Below, in pieces: positions 1 to 7,140 of a DNA stretch of 7,295 nt. Origin of the DNA: Candidatus Zixiibacteriota bacterium (GTDB lineage Bacteria > Zixibacteria > MSB-5A5 > GN15 > FEB-12). The stretch spans positions 1 through 7,295 of the forward strand of contig QNAD01000098.1 of the NCBI GenBank assembly GCA_003641345.1, given 5' to 3'. The translations under genes and the position numbers were made by a program. The notes beneath the pieces are model-generated. The model did not search any database. It was not told the DNA's origin and saw only the letters and a list, made by a program, of their open reading frames with translations. The number at the start of each line of letters is the position of its first letter. Positions within the stretch are counted from its first letter, which is position 1.

Positions 1-93
1 GCGAGACCATCGGGTGAGATGATTGAAGGGGAAACCCCCGAAGAAATCGCTGATAAACTTTTTGAAAAATTACGCGAAAAGAAAATTGTCTAA
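1..93 (+). CDS. 3' end of an unidentified gene (C-terminal 30 residues)
   Basis: An open frame runs in from the left edge and ends at TAA 91-93. The visible residues begin ARPSGEMIEGETPEEIADKL and continue as a charged, probably helical tail ending KKIV. The regular charge pattern and the terminator directly behind it argue for a genuine gene end. Thirty residues are too few to name a family and I do not recognise it. The start and the functional domains lie outside the window. Confidence 0.7.
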   Translation, partial: ARPSGEMIEGETPEEIADKLFEKLREKKIV

Positions 94-96
94 ATA

Positions 97-123
97 AAAA
101 AAGCCGCCTTAGGCGGCTTTTTT
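97..123 (+). terminator. Strong Rho-independent terminator
   Basis: GCCGCC (103-108) pairs perfectly with GGCGGC (112-117) around a 3-base TTA loop. An A-run (97-102) and a T-run (118-123) flank the arms and extend the pairing while supplying the U-tract. It lies 3 bases after the TAA of the upstream partial gene, so it ends that transcript. Because A- and T-runs flank both sides it could also work on the minus strand. Its T-run ends only six bases before the start codon of the next gene. Confidence 0.93.
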
Positions 124-129
124 AATATT

Positions 130-495
130 ATGCTAATCCGAAAACTTAAAGATATCCCGGAAATAATTGCTGGAGATAAAACAAAACTCAAAGAACTTCT
201 CCATCCAAACCGTGATTACCAATTTAGTTGCAAATACTCCATTGCTCATGCTATTGTTTCAATTGGAGAAAGCTCTATTAAGCATAAACTATCCTCAAGC
301 GAGGTATATTATATCCTCAAAGGGAATGGAGAAATGCATATTGATAATAATTCTGTAATTATTGAAGCGGGAGACTGTTTTGAAATCTTGCCAAATTCTG
401 TTCAATGGGTAAAAAATATTGGGCAAACAGACTTAGAATTTTTATGTATTGTCGATCCGGCTTGGTTAGAATCTGATGAGACTATTTTAGACTGA
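130..495 (+). CDS. Small single-domain cupin protein, substrate unknown
   Basis: This 121-residue protein is one cupin beta-barrel, the size usual for stand-alone cupins of the mannose-6-phosphate-isomerase-like type. Motif 1 is visible as G46-x5-H52-x-L54-x3-E58-x6-G65 and motif 2 as G81...P88-N-S-V-Q92-x3-N96. Two positions that are usually metal-binding histidines are Leu54 and Gln92, so only His52 and Glu58 remain as standard ligands. To my recollection a subgroup of small prokaryotic cupins with the same N-terminus and the same Gln and CIVDPAW segment exists, so this is probably a family trait and not decay. The ATG at 130 fits the usual beginning of that subgroup (MLIRKLKD), but no Shine-Dalgarno is present. 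The preceding bases are the terminator T-run. The protein looks cytoplasmic, with no signal or membrane segment. The function cannot be named; sugar or small-metabolite binding or isomerisation is possible. Confidence 0.88.
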   Translation: MLIRKLKDIPEIIAGDKTKLKELLHPNRDYQFSCKYSIAHAIVSIGESSIKHKLSSSEVYYILKGNGEMHIDNNSVIIEAGDCFEILPNSVQWVKNIGQTDLEFLCIVDPAWLESDETILD

Positions 496-525
496 AATAT
501 TTTTTGAATCTAATTTTATTTAAAT

Positions 526-555
526 TTGACAAGTGGTAATATCTGTCGATATATT
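526..555 (+). promoter_or_regulatory. Sigma-70-like promoter for the exported-protein gene
   Basis: TTGACA (526-531) is a perfect -35 hexamer, followed after 18 bases by TATATT (550-555), which matches the -10 consensus at five of six positions. A start site about seven bases after the -10 would fall at 561-563, on or beside the ATG at 562, giving a leaderless or nearly leaderless message. The TTG of the -35 box is in frame with the gene and could be mistaken for its start codon. AT-rich DNA yields chance -10 boxes, but the exact -35 and its position make this one believable. Confidence 0.55.
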
Positions 556-561
556 AATACT

Positions 562-2814
562 ATGTCCAAGGATTGGGAAAAAAAGAAAACAGGGAAAACG
601 GCAATATTTTTTCTTTTTGTAGTTAGCTGTATAATTTTATTTACAGCGAATATCAATGCCACTAATGACCCGTACAAATATAGTCTGTGTGATATTAGGG
701 TAGCTTATATCTATGAAACCACAGAAAATATTGACTGGCCTATTCTATATTATTTGAATGAAAATTATGGCTGTCGGATAGATTTAATAAGCCTTAGGCC
801 GGGAAATAAGTTTCAGCAAAGAGAAAGATCTCTTGAAGATAAAGAGATTTATCTCTTTAATCTGACTGTTGATGAAACTGATTCGTTATGGGCACAAAAC
901 AGTATTAACCGGTTTTTTGCTGATAGATATCCGGATATAGTCATTTTCGGGGACACAAAAGGAAGTCTCTATAATGAATTTGAAAAAGCCATAATTGAAA
1001 CGCCTCAGTCTGTTTCAAGATTATTTAATATTCAAAAAGTATATAAGTATTTAATTAAAGAAAATCTAACTCCTGAAGATACTCCACTGATTCTTAATGG
1101 AAGAGAATTATACGATAGGTATAAAGAAAGAATTGAATATGAAATCCCAAAATTGATTCCTCATTATTCTTTTACTGGATATAAAACTGAAAATTTAATC
1201 AGGTATAAATTAATAAAATCAAAAACGGAAAAAGATGAACCGGAAGTTGATTTTGTTTCCGGAATTGAATTAATCCGCCTTTTAAGTGTGATTAACCGTT
1301 CTTTTACGTCTGGACCTAAAAGAGCAATGCTTTATGGCAAGGCTGTAAATTTTTTGGTTTTCTTTAATCAATCCAGAAACAGTTATTCGCCGGATGATGT
1401 AAATTTTTTAATTGATGGTTACCGTTCGCTGACAGAAATTGTCAGAAATCCATCGTTAAAACTCGAAGAATCAAAATTCGAAGATTTTTTTCCGTATTTG
1501 AAAGAGCTTTATGACCGAGTTGAAAAATCATCTTTAGGAGTTATTGGAATAAATTGGAATGGTAAAATATTTTTGCGTGATTCACCTCATGGACCTGTGG
1601 CAAAAATTAGAATTTCACTTTCCGTTGACAGTCCTCTTGGGGTAACTTTTGAAAATTTTACTTTTCACCCGTACTGGGATTCAAATTTAGTTAACTTGAG
1701 TGATTCAAGGATTGAGATAAACCCTCATCAAACTTTTGAACGCGAATATTTGGTGGATATTGATAAAGCTTATTTGGAAGCTACCAGTCCGGAGTCACTG
1801 TTATTTTCAGCTGAGATTACTTCGAGAAAAAACAGGATGACTTTTTACAATAGTTTTCCGGTTTATGAGAAGCCGGATATAAAAGTAAAATTTATTCCGG
1901 ATTTTAAGTTTATTCCTCCATTTAAAGATCTTGATATTGACAGAGTAGTGTCATCAATGAATACTCAGATTGAAATAATTAAACCAAAAAATTATTCAGA
2001 CTCGGTTAAATTACAACTGGAAACTCCGCGCGGCATGTTTGCCGGTTCTTATAGAAATTATATTTATTTGGAAAAAGGTGCTTCAAGTAGCACGATTAGA
2101 ATACCGTTTACAATTTCTAATCTATTTGAAATGGGTATCCAGCATCAATATATCAAGCTATATATAGACAACAAGCTAATTGCCTCTGACACTGGTCTGA
2201 TTAGAGTAGCCTCCAGCCATATTTCGGATAAAGTACAGATAGGCTTTCTTGCCGACACGAGTGGTTTATTTGAAGATATTATAAGAATGACCGATGCTAA
2301 TTTTCAACCGCTCACAAACCATACGATAGAGAAATATGACTTGAGTATATTCGATGTTATTGTGATTGGTTCCGGTTCATTCAGAATATATAATGGTATT
2401 ACAAAAATAAAACACAAATTTGAAAATTATATTCGTCAGGGTGGATCAGTGGTTCTTTTCGGACAGCCCGATGATTGGTCGGAATCTGTTTTACCAGTCG
2501 GGTTTGTTCCTATGGAAGAGTATCTGAATAAATCTCAAATAATCAATAGTATTATGGAAGCAAGGATATTATCAAAACCATTTCAGGTATCCGATAAAAA
2601 CCTGTTTTCATCATTTTATAATAAGAAAAGAGTAATTTCTGCAGTTATCACACCGGCTGAAATTGTCTATAGAACACCAAATGGCGGAGCATTATTATCT
2701 GTCACAAGAATCGGGGAAGGCCAGATTATATATTGCGGTTTACCATTGCTGGAAATGGTTAGCCGTCTTGATATTGATGCTATACACTTACTAACAAATA
2801 TTTTGAATTATTAA
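562..2814 (+). CDS. Large exported protein of unknown function with a C-terminal GATase-like domain
   Basis: This 750-residue protein is not one I recognise. Starting at ATG 562, the first 33 residues form a classical signal peptide: a basic stretch (KKKTGK), a hydrophobic core (residues 15-29) and a likely cleavage after NINA. It should therefore be periplasmic or surface-exposed. Residues about 45-170 look alpha/beta (strands DIRVAYIY and YPDIVIFGD), and 175-330 appear mostly helical. Residues about 335-550 are strand-rich with an Ig/NEW3-like look (IEIIKPKNYSDSVKLQLETP). Residues about 557-735 resemble a class I glutamine-amidotransferase fold: a start like IGFLAD, then FDVIVIGSGSFR (597-608) and YIRQGGSVVLFG (623-634), then GQIIYCGLPL. 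The nucleophile position carries no cysteine, so this domain is probably non-catalytic. Similar tails occur in large PIG-L-type deacetylases and ThuA-like proteins, but no deacetylase motif is present here. An in-frame TTG at 526 would add 12 residues ahead of the signal peptide and is less likely. It has its own promoter upstream, and 70 bases separate it from the phosphatase. Confidence 0.85.
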   Translation: MSKDWEKKKTGKTAIFFLFVVSCIILFTANINATNDPYKYSLCDIRVAYIYETTENIDWPILYYLNENYGCRIDLISLRPGNKFQQRERSLEDKEIYLFNLTVDETDSLWAQNSINRFFADRYPDIVIFGDTKGSLYNEFEKAIIETPQSVSRLFNIQKVYKYLIKENLTPEDTPLILNGRELYDRYKERIEYEIPKLIPHYSFTGYKTENLIRYKLIKSKTEKDEPEVDFVSGIELIRLLSVINRSFTSGPKRAMLYGKAVNFLVFFNQSRNSYSPDDVNFLIDGYRSLTEIVRNPSLKLEESKFEDFFPYLKELYDRVEKSSLGVIGINWNGKIFLRDSPHGPVAKIRISLSVDSPLGVTFENFTFHPYWDSNLVNLSDSRIEINPHQTFEREYLVDIDKAYLEATSPESLLFSAEITSRKNRMTFYNSFPVYEKPDIKVKFIPDFKFIPPFKDLDIDRVVSSMNTQIEIIKPKNYSDSVKLQLETPRGMFAGSYRNYIYLEKGASSSTIRIPFTISNLFEMGIQHQYIKLYIDNKLIASDTGLIRVASSHISDKVQIGFLADTSGLFEDIIRMTDANFQPLTNHTIEKYDLSIFDVIVIGSGSFRIYNGITKIKHKFENYIRQGGSVVLFGQPDDWSESVLPVGFVPMEEYLNKSQIINSIMEARILSKPFQVSDKNLFSSFYNKKRVISAVITPAEIVYRTPNGGALLSVTRIGEGQIIYCGLPLLEMVSRLDIDAIHLLTNILNY

Positions 2815-2884
2815 ATTCTGTCTTTTGTTTAAAAAATCATATAAATTGTAATAAGATTTGTTATTAAAAAACTGGAATCAGGGA

Positions 2885-3688
2885 ATGAATAATATTATGA
2901 AAAATAACTTAAGCAAAAAAGAGATTGATTCTTATATGAAATTTGCCTCTAAAATAGCTTTAGGAGCTGGAGGAATATTAAAGGATGGTTTTAACCGCCC
3001 TAAAAAAATAAGTTACAAAGGGCGAATAGATCCGGTAACCGAGTTTGATTTGAAGTCAGAAAAATATATTATTGATAATATCAAAAGAAAATTTCCTGCC
3101 CATGATATATTATCTGAAGAAGGTTTAAATAAAAAATCTCAAGCGAATTTCAGATGGGTAATTGATCCTCTTGATGGAACTGTTAATTTTTCGCATGGTT
3201 TCCCAGTTTACTCGGTTTCAATTGCTTTGGAGTATAAGAATAATTCTATAGCCGCTGTTGTTTATGACCCTGAACGGAATGAACTATTTTCTGCTGGTTT
3301 GAATTTGGGTGCATATATGAACAATAAAAAAATAAAAGTATCACAAGAGAAAAAACTTAACAGAGCATTACTTGCCACCGGTTTTTCTTATGATGTGAAA
3401 ACGGCAAGAAAAAATAATCTGGGACATTTTGCCAAAATGGTTAAATCTGCCCAGGCAGTCAGAAGAGCTGGTTCGGCGGCGTTGGATTTAAGCTGGTTAG
3501 CTTGCGGGAGAATAGATGGTTTTTGGGAATTTTACCTCCATCCTTGGGATACTGCTGCGGCATATTTAATAGTTAACGAAGCCGGAGGAAAAGTTACACG
3601 AATTGATGGCAAAAGATATTCAATATTTGATAATCAGATTTTAGCAAGTAACAGACATTTACATTCTAAAATTGCAGAGTCATTGTAA
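2885..3688 (+). CDS. Inositol monophosphatase family phosphatase
   Basis: This metal-dependent sugar-phosphate phosphatase of the IMPase/FIG superfamily is 267 residues long from ATG 2885, a normal family length. All signature elements are present: DPVTEFD (49-55), SEEG (77-80), WVIDPLDGTVNF (91-102) with HGFP just after, RRAGSAALDL (193-202), HPWD (219-222) and EAGG (232-235). By comparison with the human enzyme, Glu78, Asp94, Asp97 and Asp222 are the expected magnesium ligands, and all are intact. Members hydrolyse myo-inositol-1-phosphate, fructose-1,6-bisphosphate, histidinol phosphate or 3'-phosphoadenosine phosphates, and sequence alone does not decide which. It is cytoplasmic. The start is uncertain: ATG 2885 has GGAA (2874-2877) seven bases upstream, ATG 2897 (263 residues) has AGGGA twelve bases upstream, and an in-frame TTG at 2858 would add nine residues unlike the family. 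The gene is 111 bases upstream of glmM. Confidence 0.93.
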   Translation: MNNIMKNNLSKKEIDSYMKFASKIALGAGGILKDGFNRPKKISYKGRIDPVTEFDLKSEKYIIDNIKRKFPAHDILSEEGLNKKSQANFRWVIDPLDGTVNFSHGFPVYSVSIALEYKNNSIAAVVYDPERNELFSAGLNLGAYMNNKKIKVSQEKKLNRALLATGFSYDVKTARKNNLGHFAKMVKSAQAVRRAGSAALDLSWLACGRIDGFWEFYLHPWDTAAAYLIVNEAGGKVTRIDGKRYSIFDNQILASNRHLHSKIAESL

Positions 3689-3726
3689 GCTGTTCATGTT
3701 AAATGGATTAACTTGAAGTTATAAAC

Positions 3727-3755
3727 TTGTGTGAAGAATATATTATTAGTATAAT
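3727..3755 (+). promoter_or_regulatory. Candidate promoter for glmM-glmS
   Basis: A perfect -10 hexamer TATAAT (3750-3755) lies 17 bases after TTGTGT (3727-3732), which matches only the first three positions of the -35 consensus. The start site would be near 3762, leaving a leader of about 38 bases before the glmM ATG. A second weaker pair, TTAAAA (3763-3768) and GATAAT (3786-3791) with 17-base spacing, would start transcription at about the ATG itself. The region is almost pure A/T, so chance matches are common. Without a promoter here the pair would rely on read-through from the phosphatase gene; I see no terminator between them. Confidence 0.38.
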
Positions 3756-3764
3756 AATTATATT
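3737..3764. repeat. AT-only imperfect palindrome upstream of glmM
   Basis: ATTATTA (3742-3748) and TAATAAT (3752-3758) are perfect inverted repeats around GTA. With one extra T (3759), the arms extend by AATAT (3737-3741) and ATATT (3760-3764), giving twelve pairs. It overlaps the candidate TATAAT box. It could be an operator or an AT-rich cruciform, but it has no GC clamp and could be chance in such biased DNA. Confidence 0.4.
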
Positions 3765-3799
3765 AAAATCTAATCTAATTTAAACGATAATAGTATTAT

Positions 3800-5158
3800 A
3801 TGAGTAAAAAAGTTCTTATTAAATCAATTTCGGGAATTAGGGGTATTGTTGGAAATGGTCTTGATCCTGAAATAATCGTTAAATATGCCGCCGCTTTTGG
3901 GACATTTTTAAAAAAGGGAAAAGTTGTTATAGGGCAGGACAGCAGACCTTCAGGCGAAATGGTTAAAAATGCTGTGAAGTCAGGTCTTGTTTCGACGGGG
4001 ATTGATGTTGTCGATATTGGGATTGTTCCAACTCCGACAGTTGAGGTTGCAGTTAAAGATTTAAAAGCAGTAGGCGGTATTTGTATCACAGCCTCGCATA
4101 ATTCTACACAATGGAATGCTTTAAAGTTTTTTAATAAAACAGGCGAATTCATTACTCCGGCTGAATACAAAAAACTAAATTCTATTTTTGAATCTGAAAA
4201 TTTTTTATATGTTCCTGTTACTGAATTAGGGCAAATATCTTATCAGGATAACTGGATTGATATTCATATAAAAAAAGTATTCAAATTAAGAACTATCTCT
4301 GTTCCAAAAATCGGAAGAAAAAAATTCAAAATTGTTGTCGATGCTATCAACGGTGCCGGCTCTATAGCTTTACCTTTATTGCTTGAGAGAATGGGTGCCA
4401 AAGTTATTAAACTTAATTGTAACAATGATGGCAATTTTGTTCATGAACCGGAACCGGTCGCAAAAAATTTGACTCAACTTTCAAAAGCGGTAAAAAAACA
4501 TAAAGCTGATATTGGCATGGCTTGTGACCCAGATGCTGACAGGTTGGCTCTGGTTGATGAAAATGGAATGCCTATTGGTGAAGAATTAACTCTTACTATA
4601 GCCGTCAAACATGTTTTAAAAAAATCTCGTAAAAATGTTGTAATTAATTTATCTACATCAAAAACAACTGCTGACATAGCCAAGCAGTCCAATAGAAAAA
4701 TATATTATTCAAAAGTTGGCGAGTCCAATGTTGTTCAGATGATGAGAGCTAAAAAAGCCGGTATTGGCGGCGAAGGAAACGGCGGCGTGATTTATCCAGA
4801 ATGTCATGCCGGGCGCGATGCTTTGGTGGGAGCGGCTTTGGTTTTAAGCTGTTTGGCAGAGGAAAAACTAACGCTATCATCTTTGGTTGAAACTTTTCCG
4901 AAGTATTTTAATATAAAAACAAAAGCCCCTCTTAAGGCAAATTTTAAAACTAAGTTGAAAAATTTTGAAAAAGAGGCATTTAAATTATTAGGGAAAGTAA
5001 AAATTGATAGACGCGATGGTTTGCGCTTTGATTTCAAAGAAGGATGGCTCCAGATTAGATCTTCGAATACTGAACCGATTTTTCGTCTTATAGTGGAAAC
5101 ATCGGATAAAAAATTAACAGATTCTCTTTTAAATAAAGTGAAAAAATATTTTAGATAA
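3800..5158 (+). CDS. glmM: Phosphoglucosamine mutase (archaeal/FCB-type alpha-D-phosphohexomutase)
   Basis: The enzyme interconverts glucosamine-6-phosphate and glucosamine-1-phosphate, the second step towards UDP-N-acetylglucosamine, in the cytoplasm. It has 452 residues, close to the usual 445-460, with the four phosphohexomutase domains. The active-site phosphoserine is Ser99 in TASHN (97-101). The magnesium loop is DPDADR (243-248), the sugar-binding loop GEGNGG (324-329), and the phosphate-binding loop RSSNTEP (420-426). The WNALK after the serine loop and the GEGNGG and RSSNTEP forms are those of archaeal and FCB-group enzymes, not E. coli GlmM (which has GEQSGH). A phosphomannomutase or phosphoglucomutase activity is possible on sequence alone, but glmS immediately downstream strongly favours glucosamine phosphate. 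Residue 102 is Ser where most relatives have Pro. ATG 3800 gives the expected family N-terminus (KSISGIRGIVG) and has no Shine-Dalgarno. Confidence 0.92.
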   Translation: MSKKVLIKSISGIRGIVGNGLDPEIIVKYAAAFGTFLKKGKVVIGQDSRPSGEMVKNAVKSGLVSTGIDVVDIGIVPTPTVEVAVKDLKAVGGICITASHNSTQWNALKFFNKTGEFITPAEYKKLNSIFESENFLYVPVTELGQISYQDNWIDIHIKKVFKLRTISVPKIGRKKFKIVVDAINGAGSIALPLLLERMGAKVIKLNCNNDGNFVHEPEPVAKNLTQLSKAVKKHKADIGMACDPDADRLALVDENGMPIGEELTLTIAVKHVLKKSRKNVVINLSTSKTTADIAKQSNRKIYYSKVGESNVVQMMRAKKAGIGGEGNGGVIYPECHAGRDALVGAALVLSCLAEEKLTLSSLVETFPKYFNIKTKAPLKANFKTKLKNFEKEAFKLLGKVKIDRRDGLRFDFKEGWLQIRSSNTEPIFRLIVETSDKKLTDSLLNKVKKYFR

Positions 5159-5163
5159 TGATT

Positions 5164-5167
5164 GGAA
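5164..5167 (+). promoter_or_regulatory. glmS: Weak ribosome binding site deciding the glmS start
   Basis: GGAA lies six bases before the ATG at 5174. It supports ATG 5174 over the in-frame TTG at 5162, which would place four residues before the catalytic cysteine and block the enzyme. The match is short, and coupling to glmM translation, which ends 15 bases upstream, may matter more. Confidence 0.4.
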
Positions 5168-5173
5168 TATAAT

Positions 5174-7003
5174 ATGTGTGGGATTGTCGGATATATAGGT
5201 TCTAATAATGCTCTTCCGGTTTTAATGAATGGCTTAAAGCGTTTGGAATATAGAGGATATGATTCAGCTGGGATTGCATTATTAAGTGAAAATAATTTAA
5301 TGGTAGCAAAATCTGCAGGGAAGATTATTAAACTCGAAGAAGCTATATCGGACATAGATATAAACCACTGCCACCATGGCATCGCTCATACTCGCTGGGC
5401 TACTCATGGAGAACCAACCCAATTAAATGCCCATCCTCACACTGATAATTCCGAAGAATTTGCTCTGGTACATAATGGTATTATTGAAAATTATCGTGCC
5501 TTAAGTGAATTTTTAAAAGAACATGAATTCCAAATTAAAACCGACACCGATACAGAAATCTTAGTGCATCTTATCAAATATAATTATTCCGGTAACTTGA
5601 CCGAAGCGATTAGGCTGGCGTTAACTCAAGTTGATGGTACCTATGGTATTGCCGTAATTTCATCGCTTCATCCGGATGAGATTGTTGTTGCACGCATGGG
5701 GTCTCCGTTGGTTATCGGTCAGGGTGAAAATGAAAACTTTGTCGCATCTGATGTTTCAGCAATGCTTGAACATACTAATCGTGTTGTTTACCTTGAAGAT
5801 GGCGAAATTGCTACTATAACAGCTACGGACTTTAAAATAACAACTATTCAGAACGTAAAAATAACTCCGAAAATTCAGGAAGTGACCTGGGAACTGGACC
5901 AGATTGAAAAAGCTGGATATGATCATTTTATGCTCAAAGAAATCTACGAGCAAACCACAACTCTTCGCAATGCTGTCCGAGGCCGGCTCAACTGGGATGA
6001 AGGAATTAGCCGTTTGAATGGTCTCAATATGCAGTACGATGAGTTGCGGAATATCAACCAGATTATTTTTACTGCATGTGGAACATCGTGGCATGCCGCT
6101 TTAATTGGTGAGTATCTTATTGAAGAAATGGCGCGAGTACAGGTCGAAGTCGAGTATGCATCAGAATTTAGATACCGCTCTCCGATTGTTGATGATAAAA
6201 CTATTTTATTTGCAATAAGTCAATCTGGTGAAACAGCCGATACTTTAGCCGCAATGAAAGAAGCTAAAAAGCGTGGAGCGACAACATTGACTTTAGTTAA
6301 TACAGTTGGTTCAACAATTGCTCGCGAGTCTGATGGTGGCGTTTATATTCACGCCGGTCCTGAAATAGGTGTGGCATCAACTAAAGCGTTTACATCGCAG
6401 GTCATGGTTCTCTCGCTTATCTCAATTTTACTTGGGCGGATGCGTCATACATCAGTCTCACAAGGAAGAGAACTTATAGAAGCTATTAAGGATATCCCTG
6501 ATAAAGTTGAATCCATTCTGAAAGCTGATGAACATATCAAAGATATTGCCGGACATTATTATAAATCAAATAATTTCCTTTATCTCGGACGGGGGATAAA
6601 TTTCCCAGTGGCACTGGAAGGGGCTTTGAAGCTCAAAGAGATTTCATATATTCATGCCGAAGGTTATCCGGCAGCAGAAATGAAACATGGACCAATTGCA
6701 TTGATTGATGAAAATATGCCAGTTGTGGTTATCGCTCTTAAAGATCCGGTTTATGATAAAGTGATGTCAAATATTGCCGAGATACGCGCACGCAATGGAC
6801 GGGTAATTGCTATTGCTACCGAAGGTGATACTGAGATAGCCAAAAGAGTCAACCATGTGATTTATATTCCGCAGACACAAAGGCTATTATCACCATTGTT
6901 GTCAATTATACCGCTTCAATTGTTAGCGTATCATATTGCTGTTATGCGTAATTGCAATGTTGACCAACCGCGTAATCTTGCCAAATCCGTCACGGTGGAA
7001 TAA
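5174..7003 (+). CDS. glmS: Glutamine--fructose-6-phosphate aminotransferase (isomerising)
   Basis: GlmS makes glucosamine-6-phosphate from fructose-6-phosphate, using ammonia channelled from glutamine; it is the first committed step to UDP-N-acetylglucosamine. From ATG 5174 it has 609 residues, the same as the E. coli enzyme. The N-terminal Ntn-type glutaminase (about 2-240) has the Cys2 nucleophile exposed on Met removal, HTRWATHG (72-79), HNGIIEN (100-106) and DTDTE (124-128). Two SIS sugar-isomerase domains follow: the first with CGTSWHA (302-308) and SQSGET (349-354), the second with LGRG (471-474), KLKE (486-489) and EMKHGP (502-507). The tail ends NLAKSVTVE with Lys604. Lys486, Glu489, His505 and Lys604 fall exactly at the E. 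coli catalytic positions (485, 488, 504 and 603 without Met), so the enzyme should be active. It follows glmM by 15 bases as an operon. There is no room for a glmS ribozyme upstream. No clear intrinsic terminator follows. Confidence 0.98.
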   Translation: MCGIVGYIGSNNALPVLMNGLKRLEYRGYDSAGIALLSENNLMVAKSAGKIIKLEEAISDIDINHCHHGIAHTRWATHGEPTQLNAHPHTDNSEEFALVHNGIIENYRALSEFLKEHEFQIKTDTDTEILVHLIKYNYSGNLTEAIRLALTQVDGTYGIAVISSLHPDEIVVARMGSPLVIGQGENENFVASDVSAMLEHTNRVVYLEDGEIATITATDFKITTIQNVKITPKIQEVTWELDQIEKAGYDHFMLKEIYEQTTTLRNAVRGRLNWDEGISRLNGLNMQYDELRNINQIIFTACGTSWHAALIGEYLIEEMARVQVEVEYASEFRYRSPIVDDKTILFAISQSGETADTLAAMKEAKKRGATTLTLVNTVGSTIARESDGGVYIHAGPEIGVASTKAFTSQVMVLSLISILLGRMRHTSVSQGRELIEAIKDIPDKVESILKADEHIKDIAGHYYKSNNFLYLGRGINFPVALEGALKLKEISYIHAEGYPAAEMKHGPIALIDENMPVVVIALKDPVYDKVMSNIAEIRARNGRVIAIATEGDTEIAKRVNHVIYIPQTQRLLSPLLSIIPLQLLAYHIAVMRNCNVDQPRNLAKSVTVE

Positions 7004-7140
7004 CGTAGTAATCAAGTAAGCCATGAGGCGTGTCCTTCTGATATCTTTGTTCTATTAAAGGTTACAATTGCTATAAATATGATATCGCCCTGTTTAAAAA
7101 ATCTGCGTAAATTTGACATACGATAAAATAATGAAGAAAT
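7004..7140. other. Intergenic stretch after glmS with no gene or terminator seen
   Basis: I see no coding frame worth naming here; the longest ATG frame (from 7023) has 11 codons. No GC-rich hairpin followed by a T-run is present, so termination of glmS is unexplained. TTGACA (7113-7118) looks like a -35 box, but no acceptable -10 lies 16-18 bases further on. Its TGACA (7114-7118) can instead pair with TGTCA (7141-7145) at the edge of the following GC-rich island. Confidence 0.5.

Noticed and set aside
619..636. Lipoprotein lipobox (VVSC) in the signal sequence of the exported protein
   Set aside because: The cysteine lies in the middle of the hydrophobic core with more hydrophobic residues after it, so cleavage before it is unlikely; the site after NINA fits better.
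3796..4170. 124-codon minus-strand open frame opposite the glmM start
   Set aside because: It overlaps the conserved N-terminal domain of glmM including the phosphoserine loop, and the translation shows no family features.
5159..5173. glmS ribozyme or riboswitch before glmS
   Set aside because: Only 15 bases separate the glmM stop from the glmS start, far too short for the ribozyme, and its conserved core is absent.
4804..5382. 192-codon minus-strand open frame overlapping the glmM end and glmS start
   Set aside because: It lies opposite two genes with intact catalytic motifs, has no recognisable domain and is a mirror of their codon bias.
5756..6094. 112-codon minus-strand open frame opposite glmS
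   Set aside because: It is opposite the glutaminase-SIS linker region and the first SIS motif of glmS, with no start signal and no recognisable domain.
7040..7086. Two copies of TGATATC 41 bases apart, with GGCG and CGCC nearby
   Set aside because: GATATC is self-complementary and short, and pairing would need a large bulge; not convincing as a terminator or site.
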